Assembly (NCBI RefSeq): GCF_000003195.3
Contig: NC_012879.2
Coordinates: 22,664,844 to 22,728,843 of the forward strand
Length of the DNA stretch: 64,000 bases
DNA from: Sorghum bicolor
Lineage: Eukaryota; Streptophyta; Magnoliopsida; Poales; Poaceae
Direction: 5' to 3'
Shown here: positions 33,160 to 46,646 of the stretch, piece by piece
Layout: every line of letters begins with the position of its first letter
Position numbering within the stretch: the first letter of the stretch is position 1
The notes under the pieces: generated by a model
Told to the model about the DNA's origin: nothing
Databases searched by the model: none
Seen by the model: the letters and a program-made list of their open reading frames with translations, nothing else
Made by a program: the position numbers and the translations under genes

Positions 33160-34386
33160 TGTTGATATTTGGTAACGCCATTAGAAAATGATCCGCAAGC
33201 GCACGGATATCAGTGAGCACATCACCCGGGAGGTTATCCAGAGTATCGTATTTATATTTTTACCATTGGGAGAAAGCGTGCATTTTACTAACCAAATCTA
33301 TTGGTACTACCATTTAGGCTACAAAGAATGTGACTCGATGTGATTGATGTATAGAGAAGACTACAACCGTAGTCTTGTTCTAACCTTGGTAAGGATGATC
33401 TACTGTTCTATTGGGGAGGCTCACGGAATCTAGACACCACAGAGGATGTTCGACCCGCACCTATAAACCCTACCCATCCTGCTAACGAGATGTGGGCTGC
33501 AAAGGTAACTCGGAAATGTCACGTTCCTTGCTACTACCATGGTCCAGCTAGTCAGGGGATATCTATGAGTACCCTAGCCCAAACACCACGTTTACGCTAG
33601 CAATGATTACTCTAAACTCAATCGGAAGAGATTAAAGTAAACTCATAAACCAAAGAACAATAAAACAAGAACTTACTAGAATTTAGAAGTCGAATTACTA
33701 AAGAATCCTAGGAGCAACCCTCAGGTTAGAAGAACTTGATCCCGCAGGTACAACCTCGGAGTAGACACCGATAGGCCGGGCTTCCTCCGATCTACACCTT
33801 CACTCTATCTCTCTCAATCTAGTAGAACTTAGAAGAACTAATTCTACTCTCACACTGGGTGCTAAGCCCTAAGTCTATTTAGAGGAGAGGTTATCCTTCG
33901 AGGACACCTCTCAACTCTATGATGAACTTGTTCTCCTCCAAGGGCCAGGGGGTCTGCTTATATAGTTCCCTCAAGTGAATCTGTCCCGTCGGATCAAACC
34001 GACATTGATTGAACGGTTATCCTTGATCCTTTAGGTCGGGGGAGTGTAATCTGCGAGACGGGTCCTGATTGGACTCTGGGGCAGGACGGGCGCCCTATGG
34101 GGGAGGGCGGGCGCCCTGCCCCTGGGCCCGTTCGCCTTCCCGTTCGTTCCCGTGGCTTCTGGAGTCTTCTAGATGACAGAAAATTGGACGGCACGTTAAT
34201 ATCTCTATGTAAACCCGACGTGTGGGCCTTTCTTCTGTATTTCCTGATAACCCCCTGCAGAAATAGACAAACACCAAAACTCATGGAATTCTGTCAGATA
34301 AAACCCTAAGTCTGGGTGTTGGTTGCATTTGGATCCTTTTTTTTATTTATTTGATGATTATATTTGGTACTTAAGGACCGTTAACA
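33160..34386 (-). repeat. Athila-2 3' LTR
   Basis: Starts TGTTGATATTTGG and ends GACCGTTAACA; matches 41262-42453. Carries a TATA-like CTTATATAG near 33956-33964. Confidence 0.92.
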
Positions 34387-36520
34387 ACTCCCCCAAGCCT
34401 ACCTCTTGCTCGTCCCTGAGCAAGGATGAACTCAAGAGTTTCTCTAGTGGTTTCATGCCCTAAAAGTAAGATCTCATCTCTGAGTTAGAGTAAACTATTA
34501 AGACTTAAAACTTACTCATTTTACCTTTCACCATGGGGCTTGTAACCGTCACTTGTGTCTTGAGCAGTTTAAAGATAGAACGGTCAAGTTAAGCGCCATG
34601 TCTCGTGATCTTTGATTAACTATAGCTCTGGAGTTTTTGCAGATTTTCAAATAAAACTCAGAGATTCCTTGTATGACTCTCTCAGATCTCTCTTTTCTGG
34701 TATTTCTGGATCCTTACCAAGGCAGCAATGGTATATGCCTTCTCTCAAAGTATGTGGTATTTTTGATATAAGGCATAGTGATATTGCCTTCTCTCTCACC
34801 CTACTCTAATAAGGTTTTGATATCTGGAGCTCATAGGTGGGAGACAGCTAATACATACTTACAAGACATTTATTGCATAGTCAAACCATGGATCCAGAGA
34901 AACAAGTCAATAAGTTAAATCAAGATGTGCATGTGTGGCGAATGAATGGTGTATGGTGATGATGGTGATAATGGTGAAAGCAATGGTGAAAGTCTAATTC
35001 TACGTTTGCTCTTTTGAGGGATACATACCTTTCTTGCACTTTAAATCTTTTTTTTTGAGGGGAATGTGATGCTCTATATTTTCTTTTTCTTTTTCTCTCA
35101 GGTGGGTATCTTTGTACCACTAATTCTACTGTCGGACACTTGTCCATTTTTACCTCTCGTCTCACTCTTTCTTTTCTTCGAGGTTCCGGGCACTTGCCCA
35201 TTTTTATCTCCTCGTATCCTCTTTTTTTAGAGCACTCATCTCCTTAAATAATATTTTTGGCTATATTCTCCCGGATTACACCGGATTAGTAACCAAGATA
35301 ACTCGAGCATTTATTTCACAGGGAAAAACAGAAATGTTTTTGGCTATATTCTCCCGGATTAGGAGTAGAATACTTTTGGGTGGCTCTGGAGATGGAAGTG
35401 AGTGGATATATGTAGATGCGTACTTCCGGAGTAGAAGCAGCATGTGTGAGTGAACGTGCAAGTGAATCTTGATTTTAGCAACATGACAAGCTCCTAAGGG
35501 TCTACACAGCTTGACCACACTCAACGCTCATAAGCAGTAAAATGTAAATGTGTGGCTCAAAGTCTAATAAGCATGTATATATGGCTGTGGTAGGATTTTA
35601 AACTCTCATCATGCAGGAACTCATCATGTGTTATTTTAAAGATTTTCAAAGATAAAATTCTCCAGAATTCTAGCATCTCTAGGAACGGATAAACAGCAGC
35701 TCAACCTTTCCATATTATATCTGTTAACGACTTAAACTTTAGATCAAGTACTCTTTCCACAAGTTCAGGTTTAGAGCAGGTTTAAATTATAACAGTTATG
35801 CCTAAACTTGAGAGAGAGCTCAAACTTGAAAACTAGGTACATGGCAGAGCAACTATTTATCATATCCATGTAAGAGTTTATCATAATGGTTTAGTTTGGC
35901 CTAGACTCTTTATTTATTTATTTAGCAAATTAAGCAAAGATATGTATAAACACAAAATTTCTATTTGGGTTTTCATGATTATACATCTTTTTATTATTTG
36001 AGTAAAGTATAAACACGAGTAGAAACACTTAGCTGGATAAATGGGGGTGCTCTCCCCCAAGCTGGATTTTGACGTTATTTCTTCTAATATAGCTAGCAGG
36101 TGGTGGAGGCGTATTTGAAAGTCGGCAGCACCCTGACAGCGATTAGGATGTCCTCCGTCTACTAGTCTTCTTTGATCCTTGGATTCTGTGGAGCTCAAAT
36201 ACAAAACAAAGCTTTGTAGAACTGGTTAAGTGTTAGCATAAAATCTCTTTGCCTTTATCATATTGAGCTTCCTCCTAATAAATTTTATTTAGCAGGATCA
36301 TGCACTTATTATTTATATTTTTATTGTAAGATGAAAACATATTTATTTTATGCCACCACAGTCAATATACCTATGGGTTTTTAAACCACAAGTCTATTCA
36401 CATGGGGCTTACCATTTTTAACATTTTTATTTTCTTTTCAAGATAGCATGAACCTGATTAGCTAAACAAACTATTGAAAGGAAAAGGATAACTACCATGT
36501 TTACCTCTTGGCAAGGCGTT
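34387..36520 (-). other. Athila-2 3' non-coding region and purine tract
   Basis: Begins ACTCCCCCAAG (purine tract on the minus strand). Homologous along its length to 7258-9430 and 50001-52090. No coding signal. Confidence 0.8.
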
Positions 36521-36768
36521 CAATGTTTTTTAAGTCCTCTGAACGGAACTCTCCGTTTTCTCAGTCGTCCTAGGATTCGCTGGACGGCGTAGTCGGTGGT
36601 TCCGGCGGCTATAACTATCTTCTCTTTCTACATCTGACTCGGTGCTACGGTCTCCTCAGGACGGTTCTGTTCAAGCTGTATGTCTTCAGACCTTACCACT
36701 TCTCCTTCGTAGTCTATCCATCTGTCCTTAATGATTTGCCTCCTCTAGTTTCGGTTGCGTCACCTTCT

Positions 36769-37269
36769 TCAGAGGAAAGTGCATGTGGACTTCTCTGGTT
36801 CCAATATAGATGATGGCTTTGATAGTGTTGAGGAACGGTCTTCCAAGGATGGTGGGTGGATCATACTCTTCTTCTCCCATGTCAATGACCTAAAAGTCAT
36901 CTGGTGCTGAATATATATTGGTTGTAGGGGCATGGTTCCATGCAGGAGCTGATAAGTGACTGCGGCCATTATGTTGTCGTCAGATCCGGTGTCGTAGAGT
37001 GTCTTCTGAAAAGAGTATCCATTGATTGTGCACTCGATGCTTGGAACACCAGGTTCGTCCTTCTTGATCAGGAAAGGCAACTTGAGTCGACGATCTTGAC
37101 CTCCTCCGACAAGGATCCAATGTTTTAAGTTTTCTAGACAAGACTTCTCACCGTGTTCATCCTTTAGGTGTATCATTTGATTAGGTGTGGACCTTGACAT
37201 GTGCACTTCTTGATACGGAGTCACCCATGTTCGTTGTTTGCCCAGTAGTTTGAAGTGCGGTGTTGGCAA
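36769..37269 (-). pseudogene. Athila-2 aspartic protease-like remnant (second protease domain)
   Basis: Minus-strand frame with LPFLIKKDEPGVPSIECTIN leading into LYDTGSDDNIMAAVTYQLL. The catalytic D-T-G is intact at 36985-36993, followed by GTMPLQPIYIQHQM. After that the frame breaks. In another frame the C-terminal part continues as VIDMGEEEYDPPTILGRPFL, with some codons lost. It corresponds to the second protease domain of Athila-3 (52295-52735). I see no first protease domain in Athila-2. Confidence 0.75.
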
Positions 37270-38641
37270 TATCCTGCTCAGTGTGTTTGTGCTCGTAGAT
37301 CTAGGTCCCTCTAGGACTTGTAAAACTCCTCCATGTTTTGCTTGAAGTGTACCTATTCATAGAGACAAGGCAGAGATCAAGTGCATGGGCCCTATTGGTG
37401 GAAAACACCAACAGAACCAAAAGTGTATTTGTTCTTCTCTAACCTTAAGCATAGTGAGCAAGACAAAGTTGATGGATCATGATTGTAGCATTTGTCAGAT
37501 CAGATGGCTCAACCTAATGGAAAGATAATCTATCTATATTTATGTTTTGTTTATATCTTCCAAAGATTGAATGTGCAACATATTAGCTTATATGATTAAG
37601 AGTGTGGGATCACGAAGGTAGTACTAAGAACAAAGATTAAAGGACTAAACATGTTGAATTAATTGGGTTGGTTAATTTGGAGCTACAAATCATACATGTT
37701 TGTCTCTTTTATTCATGTGTATGCCAGAACCAAGGAGAAGCTTATAGAAGTGATAGTCAAGTACCTTAAGGTGTTACCTTACTTGAAGAGTGATGGTATA
37801 GTATCACCTTGTGGAAGCTTTCCTTTATTAGCGGTTGTGCATCGTGTTTATGATGAATGAGCTATATCCTTCTTGTGCAAATTTTTAAACTTCATGTGTC
37901 TCCTTTATCTCCAATGAGTTTGTATCTCAGGACTTCCCAAGTTGATATTGAAAGTTTTCCTGCAGGGGTTAGTCCAACAAAATATCTCATATCTACTATA
38001 GCATACTATCGGCTCAAAAATCAACCTAGACACCATGTCTAATTTGATTTAGGAGGGCATTTTAACCTAAGCACCATGCTTAATTTAAAAATCCTTTGGA
38101 AGTAAGATCATCATTCCTAAACTAAGCACCATGCTTAATTAAGAGATAAATGAAACTACTCCAAACCTAGACATATACTAAAGCAGATAAAGGTAGCATG
38201 AGAGCATTTATAGAGATCTATTCAAGTGGAGATGAAGTAGTGTGACTAGTATTTAACAAATCAAGCATGTATCAAAGGTAGGGACAACCAACATAGCAAC
38301 TTGGCAAAGGATGTTTTCATGTGAAGTACTCCCCCAAGCTTGAATTTTGCAAAATTCAAGATTGGATGAATTTTAATTCAATGTTGTATGATGGTTGGTT
38401 GGACATACCTTGTGCTTGTCATTCATCTGATCTTCTTGCTCCAATCCTGGAAGGGTTAGTGACAAGAATACCCGAAGGAATATTTCGACAATTATCCTTA
38501 TATGCTCAATACACAAGGCAATGTTGCAAACAATTAGAAGTTCATGTTACGATCCGATCAATGCTTGTTTTAGGATACTAAGCTTGTCCTTGGGAAACCA
38601 TCAATTTATGTCGGCAAAGTGGTTTCCCCTCCAACGCTGAC
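37270..38641 (-). other. Athila-2 internal non-coding stretch
   Basis: No supported gene. The part to about 37900 and from 38400 onward matches 9640-10524 of Athila-1, while 37920-38390 has no counterpart there and is stop-dense. Confidence 0.55.
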
Positions 38642-39487
38642 CTATATCAAGATCAACTCAACGAGATCTGCAATATTTATTATAGACATATGCATCGACA
38701 ACCGCCCTTTTAAAGTTTTTATAAATAGAAAGGAAGAGGGGGTTGGAGATCTCAAATGCGGTGATGTTGGAGAGACCAATTGATTGGGGAGATGTTTATA
38801 TGAGTAAGGACTTGGTGAGGTATTTATGAAATAACTTCCATGCTCACTGTTGTTTCTCTCATTCTCAAACTCCAAGGATAATTCTTCATGAATGCTTAAA
38901 ATTCCTCTAGGATTGTCTCTCAAGTTTGTTTTATCCATCCATTTAATGGTGATAGCACATGGATTTTTAATGCCCTCTAGCCATTGATGTTGCTCTTCTC
39001 GATCCTCCTTGTGGTCTTGGTGACTCTTATGAATGGGATGTCTAGAGAGATTCATAGGATCATCGGGAGGTTCAAGAGAAAGAGCATAGGAGAAATTATT
39101 AGGCTCAAGGATGGGTTGGATAGCCGAATCATGGGATTGGAATGTTTGGAAATTGGCTATTGAAACTTCCTTTCCTTGTCTGGGAGATGATTCCTTCTCT
39201 ATCTCTAGGAATTTTTTATGAAGACTAGTGCAAGAAGGATGTCCACAAATGAAGACATACCTTCCTTTACTAATAGATAAAGAAAGAAAGGCTCTACCAA
39301 AGGTTATATGATTAAGACCAATGTGAAAATATCGAGAAAAAACATGGTCTTGTAGGGCTAGGTTTAAACCAGAATTTATAGAAAGATTAACAGATTCCCT
39401 AGGTGTAGTTAAAAGTTCATTATCTTCTTGATTAAAAGATAGGACCTCGGCTATAGAAAAGGGTTGGTTTTGACCTATTGCAATCAA
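38642..39487 (-). pseudogene. Athila-2 gag remnant, C-terminal part
   Basis: 281-residue frame with NLALQDHVFSRYFHIGLNH, a KEVSIANFQTFQSHDSAIQP segment and a terminal KTLKGRLSMHM. It aligns in order with the C-terminal half of Athila-1 gag (KVSIAKLQPLQSETLAIDP). The N-terminal end, MDNSNSPIIEFFAPSETSH, lies beyond the insert, ending near 41191. Much of the capsid region is missing, so it is non-functional. Confidence 0.7.
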
Positions 39488-39497
39488 CTCCGGACAC

Positions 39498-41082
39498 TGT
39501 TGACGGTGGATATACCATAGAAATCCACATACAAAACACCGTCAACATGCCTCGGTTGCAAGGGGAAACGACATGACATGAACATATTTTATCCATAACT
39601 AGTTCCACTTGTACTCTTAGCTTGTTCATGCAGGAACAACAAATTCAAGACATTATTTGACAAAGCCAACATCAGAATCATCAAGAGGAGATCGAGGGGA
39701 CAACAGGTGACACCCTGGGCCCACAGGGAGGGGGTCGCCCGACCCCTCTTTGGTGGGACCCAGGTGTGCCACCTAGTCCACCGACATAAGGGACCCCTGT
39801 GGACACTGCTGGTGGGCCCAGAGGCCCAGAAGTGGGGTCGCCCGACCCCACATCAAAGGCGGTTCCAGGGTCGGTGGCCTCCCACCGACCTTCCCCACAT
39901 GTCCCACATGTTGATTTGCCCCTGCCGTTGATCAAATGGCGGTTGTGAGGTCGGTTTGATCCAAGGGTGGAGAGAAGATGTCACGCGGATCGATGACGTG
40001 GCGATGGAGTAACCCCTACTCCATCTCCCTCTATAAAAGGCAGCCTCCATCCTTCATTTCAAGTGTGCAATTCCAAGGCCAAGTGCATTACAAGTTCCAA
40101 GCATACAAGTAGAGTAGTAGTTAGTCTAGAGTGGGAGTTAGAGTCGAGTCGAGCGAAGCTCGGGGTCTCCGGAGTCGTCTTCTGGAGAGTCTGGTATAGC
40201 TCTTGTACCTTTCTACTTTTGTAAGACTTTCCTTTTATTAATATATTATTCTTACTTTACTTTACTGAGTTCTTACTTAGTGCAAGTCTTTTAGTCTTGT
40301 TGTGCATTTACTTTAGTAATATAGTTGTCTTAGTGAAGTTAGTGACCTGTAACCACTCCTGTGTGTGCATCATCGTCCTATCTTGTATAGGAGCTCTAGC
40401 TAGCTGCAACTAGTTAGCGTTGTAGGATTAAGTGTGAGCGTGGTGCTCATACTTAAGATTACCTTTGATTACCGCTGGCTTGAACGGAAAGTAGGAGCGC
40501 ACTCCCTAGTAGGTGACAGATCGTGGGCGGCATTAGGTTCTCCTCACGTACAGGCTAGTTCTTAAAAGGTAAGGCGTCCATAAGCCCAATAGTCGCTTTC
40601 GGTAAGGGGTTAGGTGAAAAACCTTCTAAGCGTCTTACCAGCTCGGCTATCCCTCGCACACAGTTAGTAAGGCTCTAGCGTAGTTAAGACAATTATCTAT
40701 TAAAGTAAGTCACAGAAGTCAAGTTAGATACATAGGAGTCCTTTACTCACTCGTTGTCCTCCCACCTAGCTAACTCTACCATTTACCTTTAGCATAGGAC
40801 CTTGGATTCACCACTACCCTTCCTATTCGTTATTTACCACCCTTATTCACTAGTTGATACTAGATAACTCAAGGAATCTCATTCCCCTTTTTGTTAAACA
40901 CACTTAGCCGCTTTCCCTTGGGAAAATATAAATTACGATATCTTGGAATACTCCTTGGTGAAGTGCTACAGCGGTACATTCTGTGCGCTTGCGGAATTAT
41001 CCAATAGTAAATAGAGTTACCCTACCAGGGCACTTCTGGCGCCGTCGCCGATATCCGGTGGTTGCGTTAAGAAGTGTCAACA
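39498..41082 (+). mobile_element. solo-LTR-like insert in Athila-2 gag
   Basis: 1585 bp with TG...CA ends (TGTTGACGGTGG ... GTGTCAACA) and a perfect 5-bp duplication GACAC (39493-39497; 41083-41087). No internal coding region. A TATA box TATAAAA at 40032-40038 suggests plus orientation. Near its right end it has the GCGCTTGCGG block of Athila LTRs in the opposite orientation, then TGGCGCCGTCGCCG at 41037-41050, a primer-site-like sequence. It is probably the LTR of an Athila-related element left after LTR-LTR recombination. Confidence 0.75.
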
Positions 41083-41087
41083 GACAC

Positions 41088-41191
41088 AGATCATAATTAG
41101 GGGCAAAGAAAGGACTTGTTGACTCCCATGGTCTATGGCTGGTCTCTGAAGGTGCAAAAAATTCAATAATAGGTGAATTAGAGTTATCCAT
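41088..41191 (-). pseudogene. Athila-2 gag start
   Basis: Reads MDNSNSPIIEFFAPSETSHR and about 15 further residues, then is cut by the solo-LTR-like insert. It lies about 45 bp inside the primer-binding site, the expected place for a gag start. Confidence 0.65.
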
Positions 41192-41235
41192 GAAGATGAA
41201 AAAATAAAAATATAAATTTTAGCAAACCGTCTTTC

Positions 41236-41253
41236 TCCCCGGCAACGGCGCCA
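41236..41253 (-). other. Athila-2 primer-binding site (tRNA-Asp)
   Basis: The minus strand reads TGGCGCCGTTGCCGGGGA, a perfect complement of the plant tRNA-Asp(GUC) 3' end including CCA, eight bases from the LTR. Confidence 0.9.
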
Positions 41254-41261
41254 GAAATGCT

Positions 41262-42453
41262 TGTTGATATTTGGTAACGCCATCAGAAATTGATCCGCAA
41301 GCGCACGGATATCGGTGAGCACTTCACCCGAGAGGTTATCCAGAGTATCGTATTTATATTTTTACCACTGGGAGAAAGCGTGCATCTGACTAATCAAATC
41401 TATTGGTACTACCCTTTAGGCTACAAAGAATGTGACTCGATGTGATTGATGTATAGAGAAGACTACAACCGTAGTCTTGTTCTAACCTTGGTAAGGATGA
41501 TCTACTGTTCTATTGGGGAGGCTCACGGAATCTAGACACCACAGAGGATGTTCGACCCGCACCTATAAACCCTACCCATCCTGCTAACGAGATGTGGGCT
41601 GCAAAGGTATCTTGGAAATGTCACGTTCCTTGCTACTACCACGGTCCAGCTAGTCAGGGGATATCTATGAGTACCCTAGCCCAAACACCACGTTTACGCT
41701 AGCAATGATTACTCTAAACTCAACCAGAAGAGATCAAAGTAAACTCATAAACCAAAGATCAATAAAACAAGTACTTACTAGAATTTAGAAGTCGAATTAC
41801 TGAAGAATCCTAGGAGCAAGCCTTGGGTTAGAAGAACTTGATCCCGCAGTAGACACCGACAGGCCGGGCTTCCTCCGATCTACACCTCCACTCTATCTCT
41901 CTCAATCTAGTAGAACCTAGAAGAACTAATTCTACTCTCACATTGGATGCTAAGCCCTAAGTCTATTTAGAGGAGAGGTTATCCTTCGAGGGCACCTCTC
42001 CACTCTATGATGAACTTGTTCTCCTCCAGGTGCCAGGGGGTCTGCTTATATAGTCCCCTCAAGTGAATCTGGGCCGTCGGATCAAACCGACATTGATTGA
42101 ACGGTTATCCTTGATCCTTTAGGTCGGTGGAGCGTAATCCGCGAGACGGGTCCTGATTGGACTCTGGGGCAAGGCGGGCGCCCTGCCCCCAGGCCCGTTC
42201 GCCTTCCCGTTCGTTCCCATGGCTTCTGGAGTCTTCTAGATGACAGAAAATTGCGCGGCACGTTAATATCTCTATGTAAACCCGACTTGTGGGCCTTTCT
42301 TCCGTATTTCCTAATAACCCCCTGCAGAAATAGACAAACACCAAAACTCGTGGAATTCTGTCAGATAATACCCTAAGTCTGGGTGTTGGTTGCATTTGGA
42401 TTCTTTTCTTTATTTATTTGATGATTATATTTGGTACTTAAGGACCGTCAACA
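41262..42453 (-). repeat. Athila-2 5' LTR
   Basis: 1192 bp, matches 33160-34386 with small indels. TATA-like CTTATATAG at 42045-42053 (minus-strand promoter candidate). Confidence 0.92.
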
Positions 42454-45400
42454 CGCGGCCCAGCTTCTCCCCCACCTCCCCGTGCGCGGACGCGCCCGCC
42501 CTTCTCCGGGGCGCCGGCCACGTGTCGGCCGTATATTGGAGACGTGGCCGCAGCCACCCGGCTCCGACGAGCATGACCCCGTCGGGATGCCGATCCACTC
42601 CCCCAGGCGCCCCCATTCTCTCTATCGCCCCCTCCTTCACCCGCAACCGCTCCCAGTCCGCTCCACCGCGGCGCCATTGCTGGCCGACGCTCCGCCGCTC
42701 GCCGCCGGCCGTTTCAGCGGGCCATTCTCCGCGCCAATGCCACCGCTGTGTTCGCCATCGCCACGGTAAGCCTCTATGCACGCTCGACCGAGGTGATAGC
42801 CCTCCACGCAACCGCAATAGCTCACCAGAGTTCGCCCGACCTCGTCGGAGTGCTCCGCCGTACCGAAACCCTCCCTTCCTTGCCTTGTTTCGCCTGTTCT
42901 TGAGCGCGTTGGGTTCGTGACGATTTGAGCAAGCTCCGACGGTGCTACGCGAGCGCTCTGCCCGAGTGGCCTTGCCATGGCGAGCAGCACCGCCGTGCCA
43001 CCATGCACACCAGCAGGGGTGCTCTGGCCGTTCTCTGGCCAAGCCAAGGGCACCATCGGGTGCGCCTCGCTGCGGGAGCACGCTAGTGCTCACCCCGCGG
43101 CCGAGGATCTCACCGCCGGCGAGATCAGCTCGTCAAAGGTGCCCCTCCTCTCTGTTACGCTGGCTAGTGGGGTCCGGGCCCCACTGTCAGCCGGACGGGG
43201 GTTAGGCTGGGTGTACATCTGGGTGTTTCTAGCATTTTCCAGCGCGGATTTGAAAAAGGAATTTCTAAAATGATTTTTCAAAAATGTGTTAATTAGTATT
43301 TCATTCATATCTTGAGATCTATGGCTCCAAAAATGATGAAATAAAGTTTGATCTGTTCGATAATTCAAGATCTACAACCTAGTGTCCTTGCATGTCATGT
43401 TTGTACAACTTTTTTGTGTAAATATAATTATTCCATGTTTTTGCTGATATTTAGAAAATGCATAACAAATAGAATATGACTCAGATAAAGTGGTTCTTGT
43501 TTTATTAGGTTTGTATGGATGTGTAGTCTCTGGAAAAAATATGTGACACAATATTTGCTGTATAAATTAATATATGATGATTTAAATGCTTGATGGCAAT
43601 GGTTTATGATATTTAATAAACATTTGGATCATGCAATTAATCTAGAAATTTTTGTGGACGTTTCTTATGATAGTAAGTTATTTATAAAAATATGAAATAT
43701 GTAGTTTGACACTTTGGCACTAGTAGGGTATCGCTTAATTATGTTGATTAAACTTGTGAGTTTTGTGTGGGCCAGGTTACCTGTCCAAATATTATGAAAA
43801 TTTGGTGATGAGTTTTATAAATAACTAGTGACCTACTGTAATTTTTGTGGAATTTATTGAAGCACAGAAGTATATGCTGCTGTTGTAGGCCTAAAAAGTA
43901 ATTTATTAAACCCTAGTTATGCATGAGTTGAGTAGAATGAATTTGTGTTTGGTGTATCTTTGAAGCATCATGGTAGCTTGCTGGTTAATAATAACTTGTA
44001 GAAGAGAATGTAATAGATGATTTACTTTTGATACATGTTCTTGGATGATGTTGACTACCTTGTAGAAATAGTTTCCTGTTTCATCTATGCACCATGCCAT
44101 GATCATCTTGACTTAATTTGCATAAGAATTGCACCTCAGGCATCCTGCACTCCACTCATGAGCATACATGCATCATACAGGCTCGCAGGAGAACGAGGTG
44201 GGACCCGAGGAGTATGAGGAGACACAGGAGCAGGAACTTCCGAAAGGAGATCTGCAGGAGTGCCCGGACCATAGGCCTAGCACCTTCGAGAGAGGCAAGC
44301 TCCGGAGCATTCTAAGTCTCCCTACTCTCGCTAACTTAATTTGTTATATCATGGTTGTTTTTACTATGTTGCATTAAGTGATAGGAGTTGCTTGATACCG
44401 TTGATGCATATTCACTCCTTGATATCACAACCTGTTTATCTACCTTGTCCTATGTAGATAGGCTCACCTTGTCCTATGTAGATAGGCTCGGAGTCTATGC
44501 TTAGCCTGCTTAGCACGGTAGAAGTCGGGTGATTTCATGTCACTTGTGAGATATAGGTGGGTACCTGAATGTTAGTTGTCAATGCTATGGTGAAAAGTAA
44601 CCAAGTGTAGGAATGAATTTGAGACCGGGCAGGGTCTGATGGTGGTGTTGACCGTAGTGCCCCTGCCTGTGTCGATTAAGGACCGATCATTGACGGCCCT
44701 CTTGTCATGTTGAATGCATGCCCCACACTTAGCTAGAAGGATAAGTCGTTCCGACCGCGAAGCTTGAACACTATTTGGGCCGGAAATCGACCCGATGTAT
44801 GCGCTGTATTAGTGCTGGTTGAGGAGAACGTCGAGGGCGCAGCGCGCAACCTTGGTATACCATGGATACCTCGGTCGCCGGAACGGTCCTCGGGTACGGG
44901 TGGTGCCTGTCGAACCTGCGAATTGGTCCTGGATAATGTAACACAGTGACCTGTAGCTCACTTGATCAGGGGGTGTGGTTTGTGGGGAATAAACTCGCCA
45001 GCTGGTTAGAAATTGATTCGAATCGCCATCGCTCCTGGATAGTGAGCACTTGACTTGACCTTCGTCCTCGTAGTAAGGACTATGAAACACTTGGGTTATG
45101 ATAAGTGATCAACTGTGAATGCTATGATAAGGTATTATCATATCACAACAATTATTTGTAATAGTGTAGGTGCAAATCTAGATGATAGGTAATAATACCT
45201 AACTTGAGCTAAATAAAAGAAAAGGAGTATGTTAGGATATAATTCTAGATGGTTAAATGCTTTTACGCAAAAGGATTCAGCTACCCCACGATACAACCTT
45301 TATAATCCTTGAAGAGTCTTTTATTTTTAGTTTATGTCGGGTAAGTCTAGCTGAGTACATTCTCGTACTCAGAGTTCCATTCCCATGTTGTTTTGCAGAT

Positions 45401-45793
45401 GGTAAGATGTACTATGGTTATTGCATTCACTGCTTGTACCCAGCAATGGGTGATGACTAGACCAAGGGCGATGGTCACTCTACCTCTTCTTTTGCTGTTG
45501 TTAGAATGACCGAACTATGGCACTGTATTAGACTAAGTGTGTGTGCGTTACTTGGAAAACATTGTTGCTTCCGCTACTCTTGAACTTGGTTTGTAATAAC
45601 TTTATTTGAACTCCGTTGTAATCGTTGAATGTTGTGAACTAAATGTAACTATGGATGGTGATCACTGGGCTTATTACAATCTTGGCTGTATGTATGATTT
45701 GGGGTTTGAAATCCTTCGAGATTTCACGGACTACCGGGATTATATGGGCTTATGCTTGACGGTTCGACTAAGCAAATGGTCACTATTAGGCTT
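42454..45793 (+). repeat. G1 3' LTR, segment 3
   Basis: Continuation of the G1 LTR. A GC-rich stretch (42454-43200) has long open frames on both strands that I regard as compositional, then AT-rich sequence to the Athila-3 target GGCTT (45789-45793). No protein family is recognisable. Length and composition (CpG-rich block then AT-rich tail) resemble the LTR of G2, also a chromovirus. Confidence 0.65.
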
Positions 45794-46646
45794 TGTTGGG
45801 TATTCTTAACATCATTTCCAAATGTAGACTTAGTTTTCTAATTCTGATAACGGTGCCGAAAATGTCAAACCAATCCCTCATACCACTTAAGCCAAGTTGT
45901 CATCCCCAGCATGATATAAGAGACGCGGTATTGAAATATGCAATTGCTCTTGTAAATAAATAATGAATGGGATCTACAAGCGCACAGATTAATACCGATG
46001 TAGCATTTTAACCGGGAAGTATTCCAGGTATCGTTATTTATATTTTTTCCGCTGGGAAGGGATTAGCAACCATCAATATTGATTATAGAATGGAATATAA
46101 GATTGAGTATATATCATTGCATGTATAATTGAGAATATTTATCTAACTCTTTCATACAGGGATAAGTGTCACATAAAAGATATATGAAATAATGAATAGT
46201 GACAAAGATAATTAATCTGATCAGCATAACTTAGCCACATAATAAATATGATAAGCACCTCAATTAGATACTCTACAAAGTCATTAGCATGGTATTAAAA
46301 CGAACTACAAGAATATTTCCTAAGTTATTCTCAACTATATAGTCTAGCATTATCATAGTTAGTGCAAGTATACTTAGCAATCATTGCGAGACAAGACTAC
46401 GCCCATGCATAGTGATATTAGCAAGGTAAATGAGAAACATAGCAATCACTCTCCTATAATAATGTTGTTCTGCCAGTCCAATACACGAGAGGGGGATTAT
46501 ATAAGAATCAATGAAGCTGTCACTATCACAAACTACCCCGCGATCTGGCATATTGGGTACAATCGCAGATAAATACGGTATAAGCACCACGCCTACACAA
46601 TATCTATAATTTACCCATGGATCCGATGCATAAACGCTATACGATC

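Larger units (their letters stand above)
33160..42453 (-). mobile_element. Athila-type non-autonomous element Athila-2
   Basis: TG...CA LTRs (1227 and 1192 bp) flanked by CGCGA (33155-33159) and CGCGG (42454-42458), a 5-bp target duplication with one later substitution. Minus orientation from the primer site at 41236-41253. The interior carries a gag remnant, a protease remnant and the family's long 3' non-coding region; no RT or integrase seen. A solo-LTR-like insert splits gag at 39498-41082. Confidence 0.88.

Noticed and set aside
42425..43093. 222-residue minus-strand open frame and overlapping GC-rich frames
   Set aside because: Lies across the Athila-2/G1 LTR junction in a CpG-rich block; low-complexity Arg/Gly/Ala composition and equal openness on both strands indicate composition, not coding.
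43260..45790. Possible host gene in the AT-rich stretch
   Set aside because: No frame above about 90 residues with family features; continuous with the G1 LTR on both sides.
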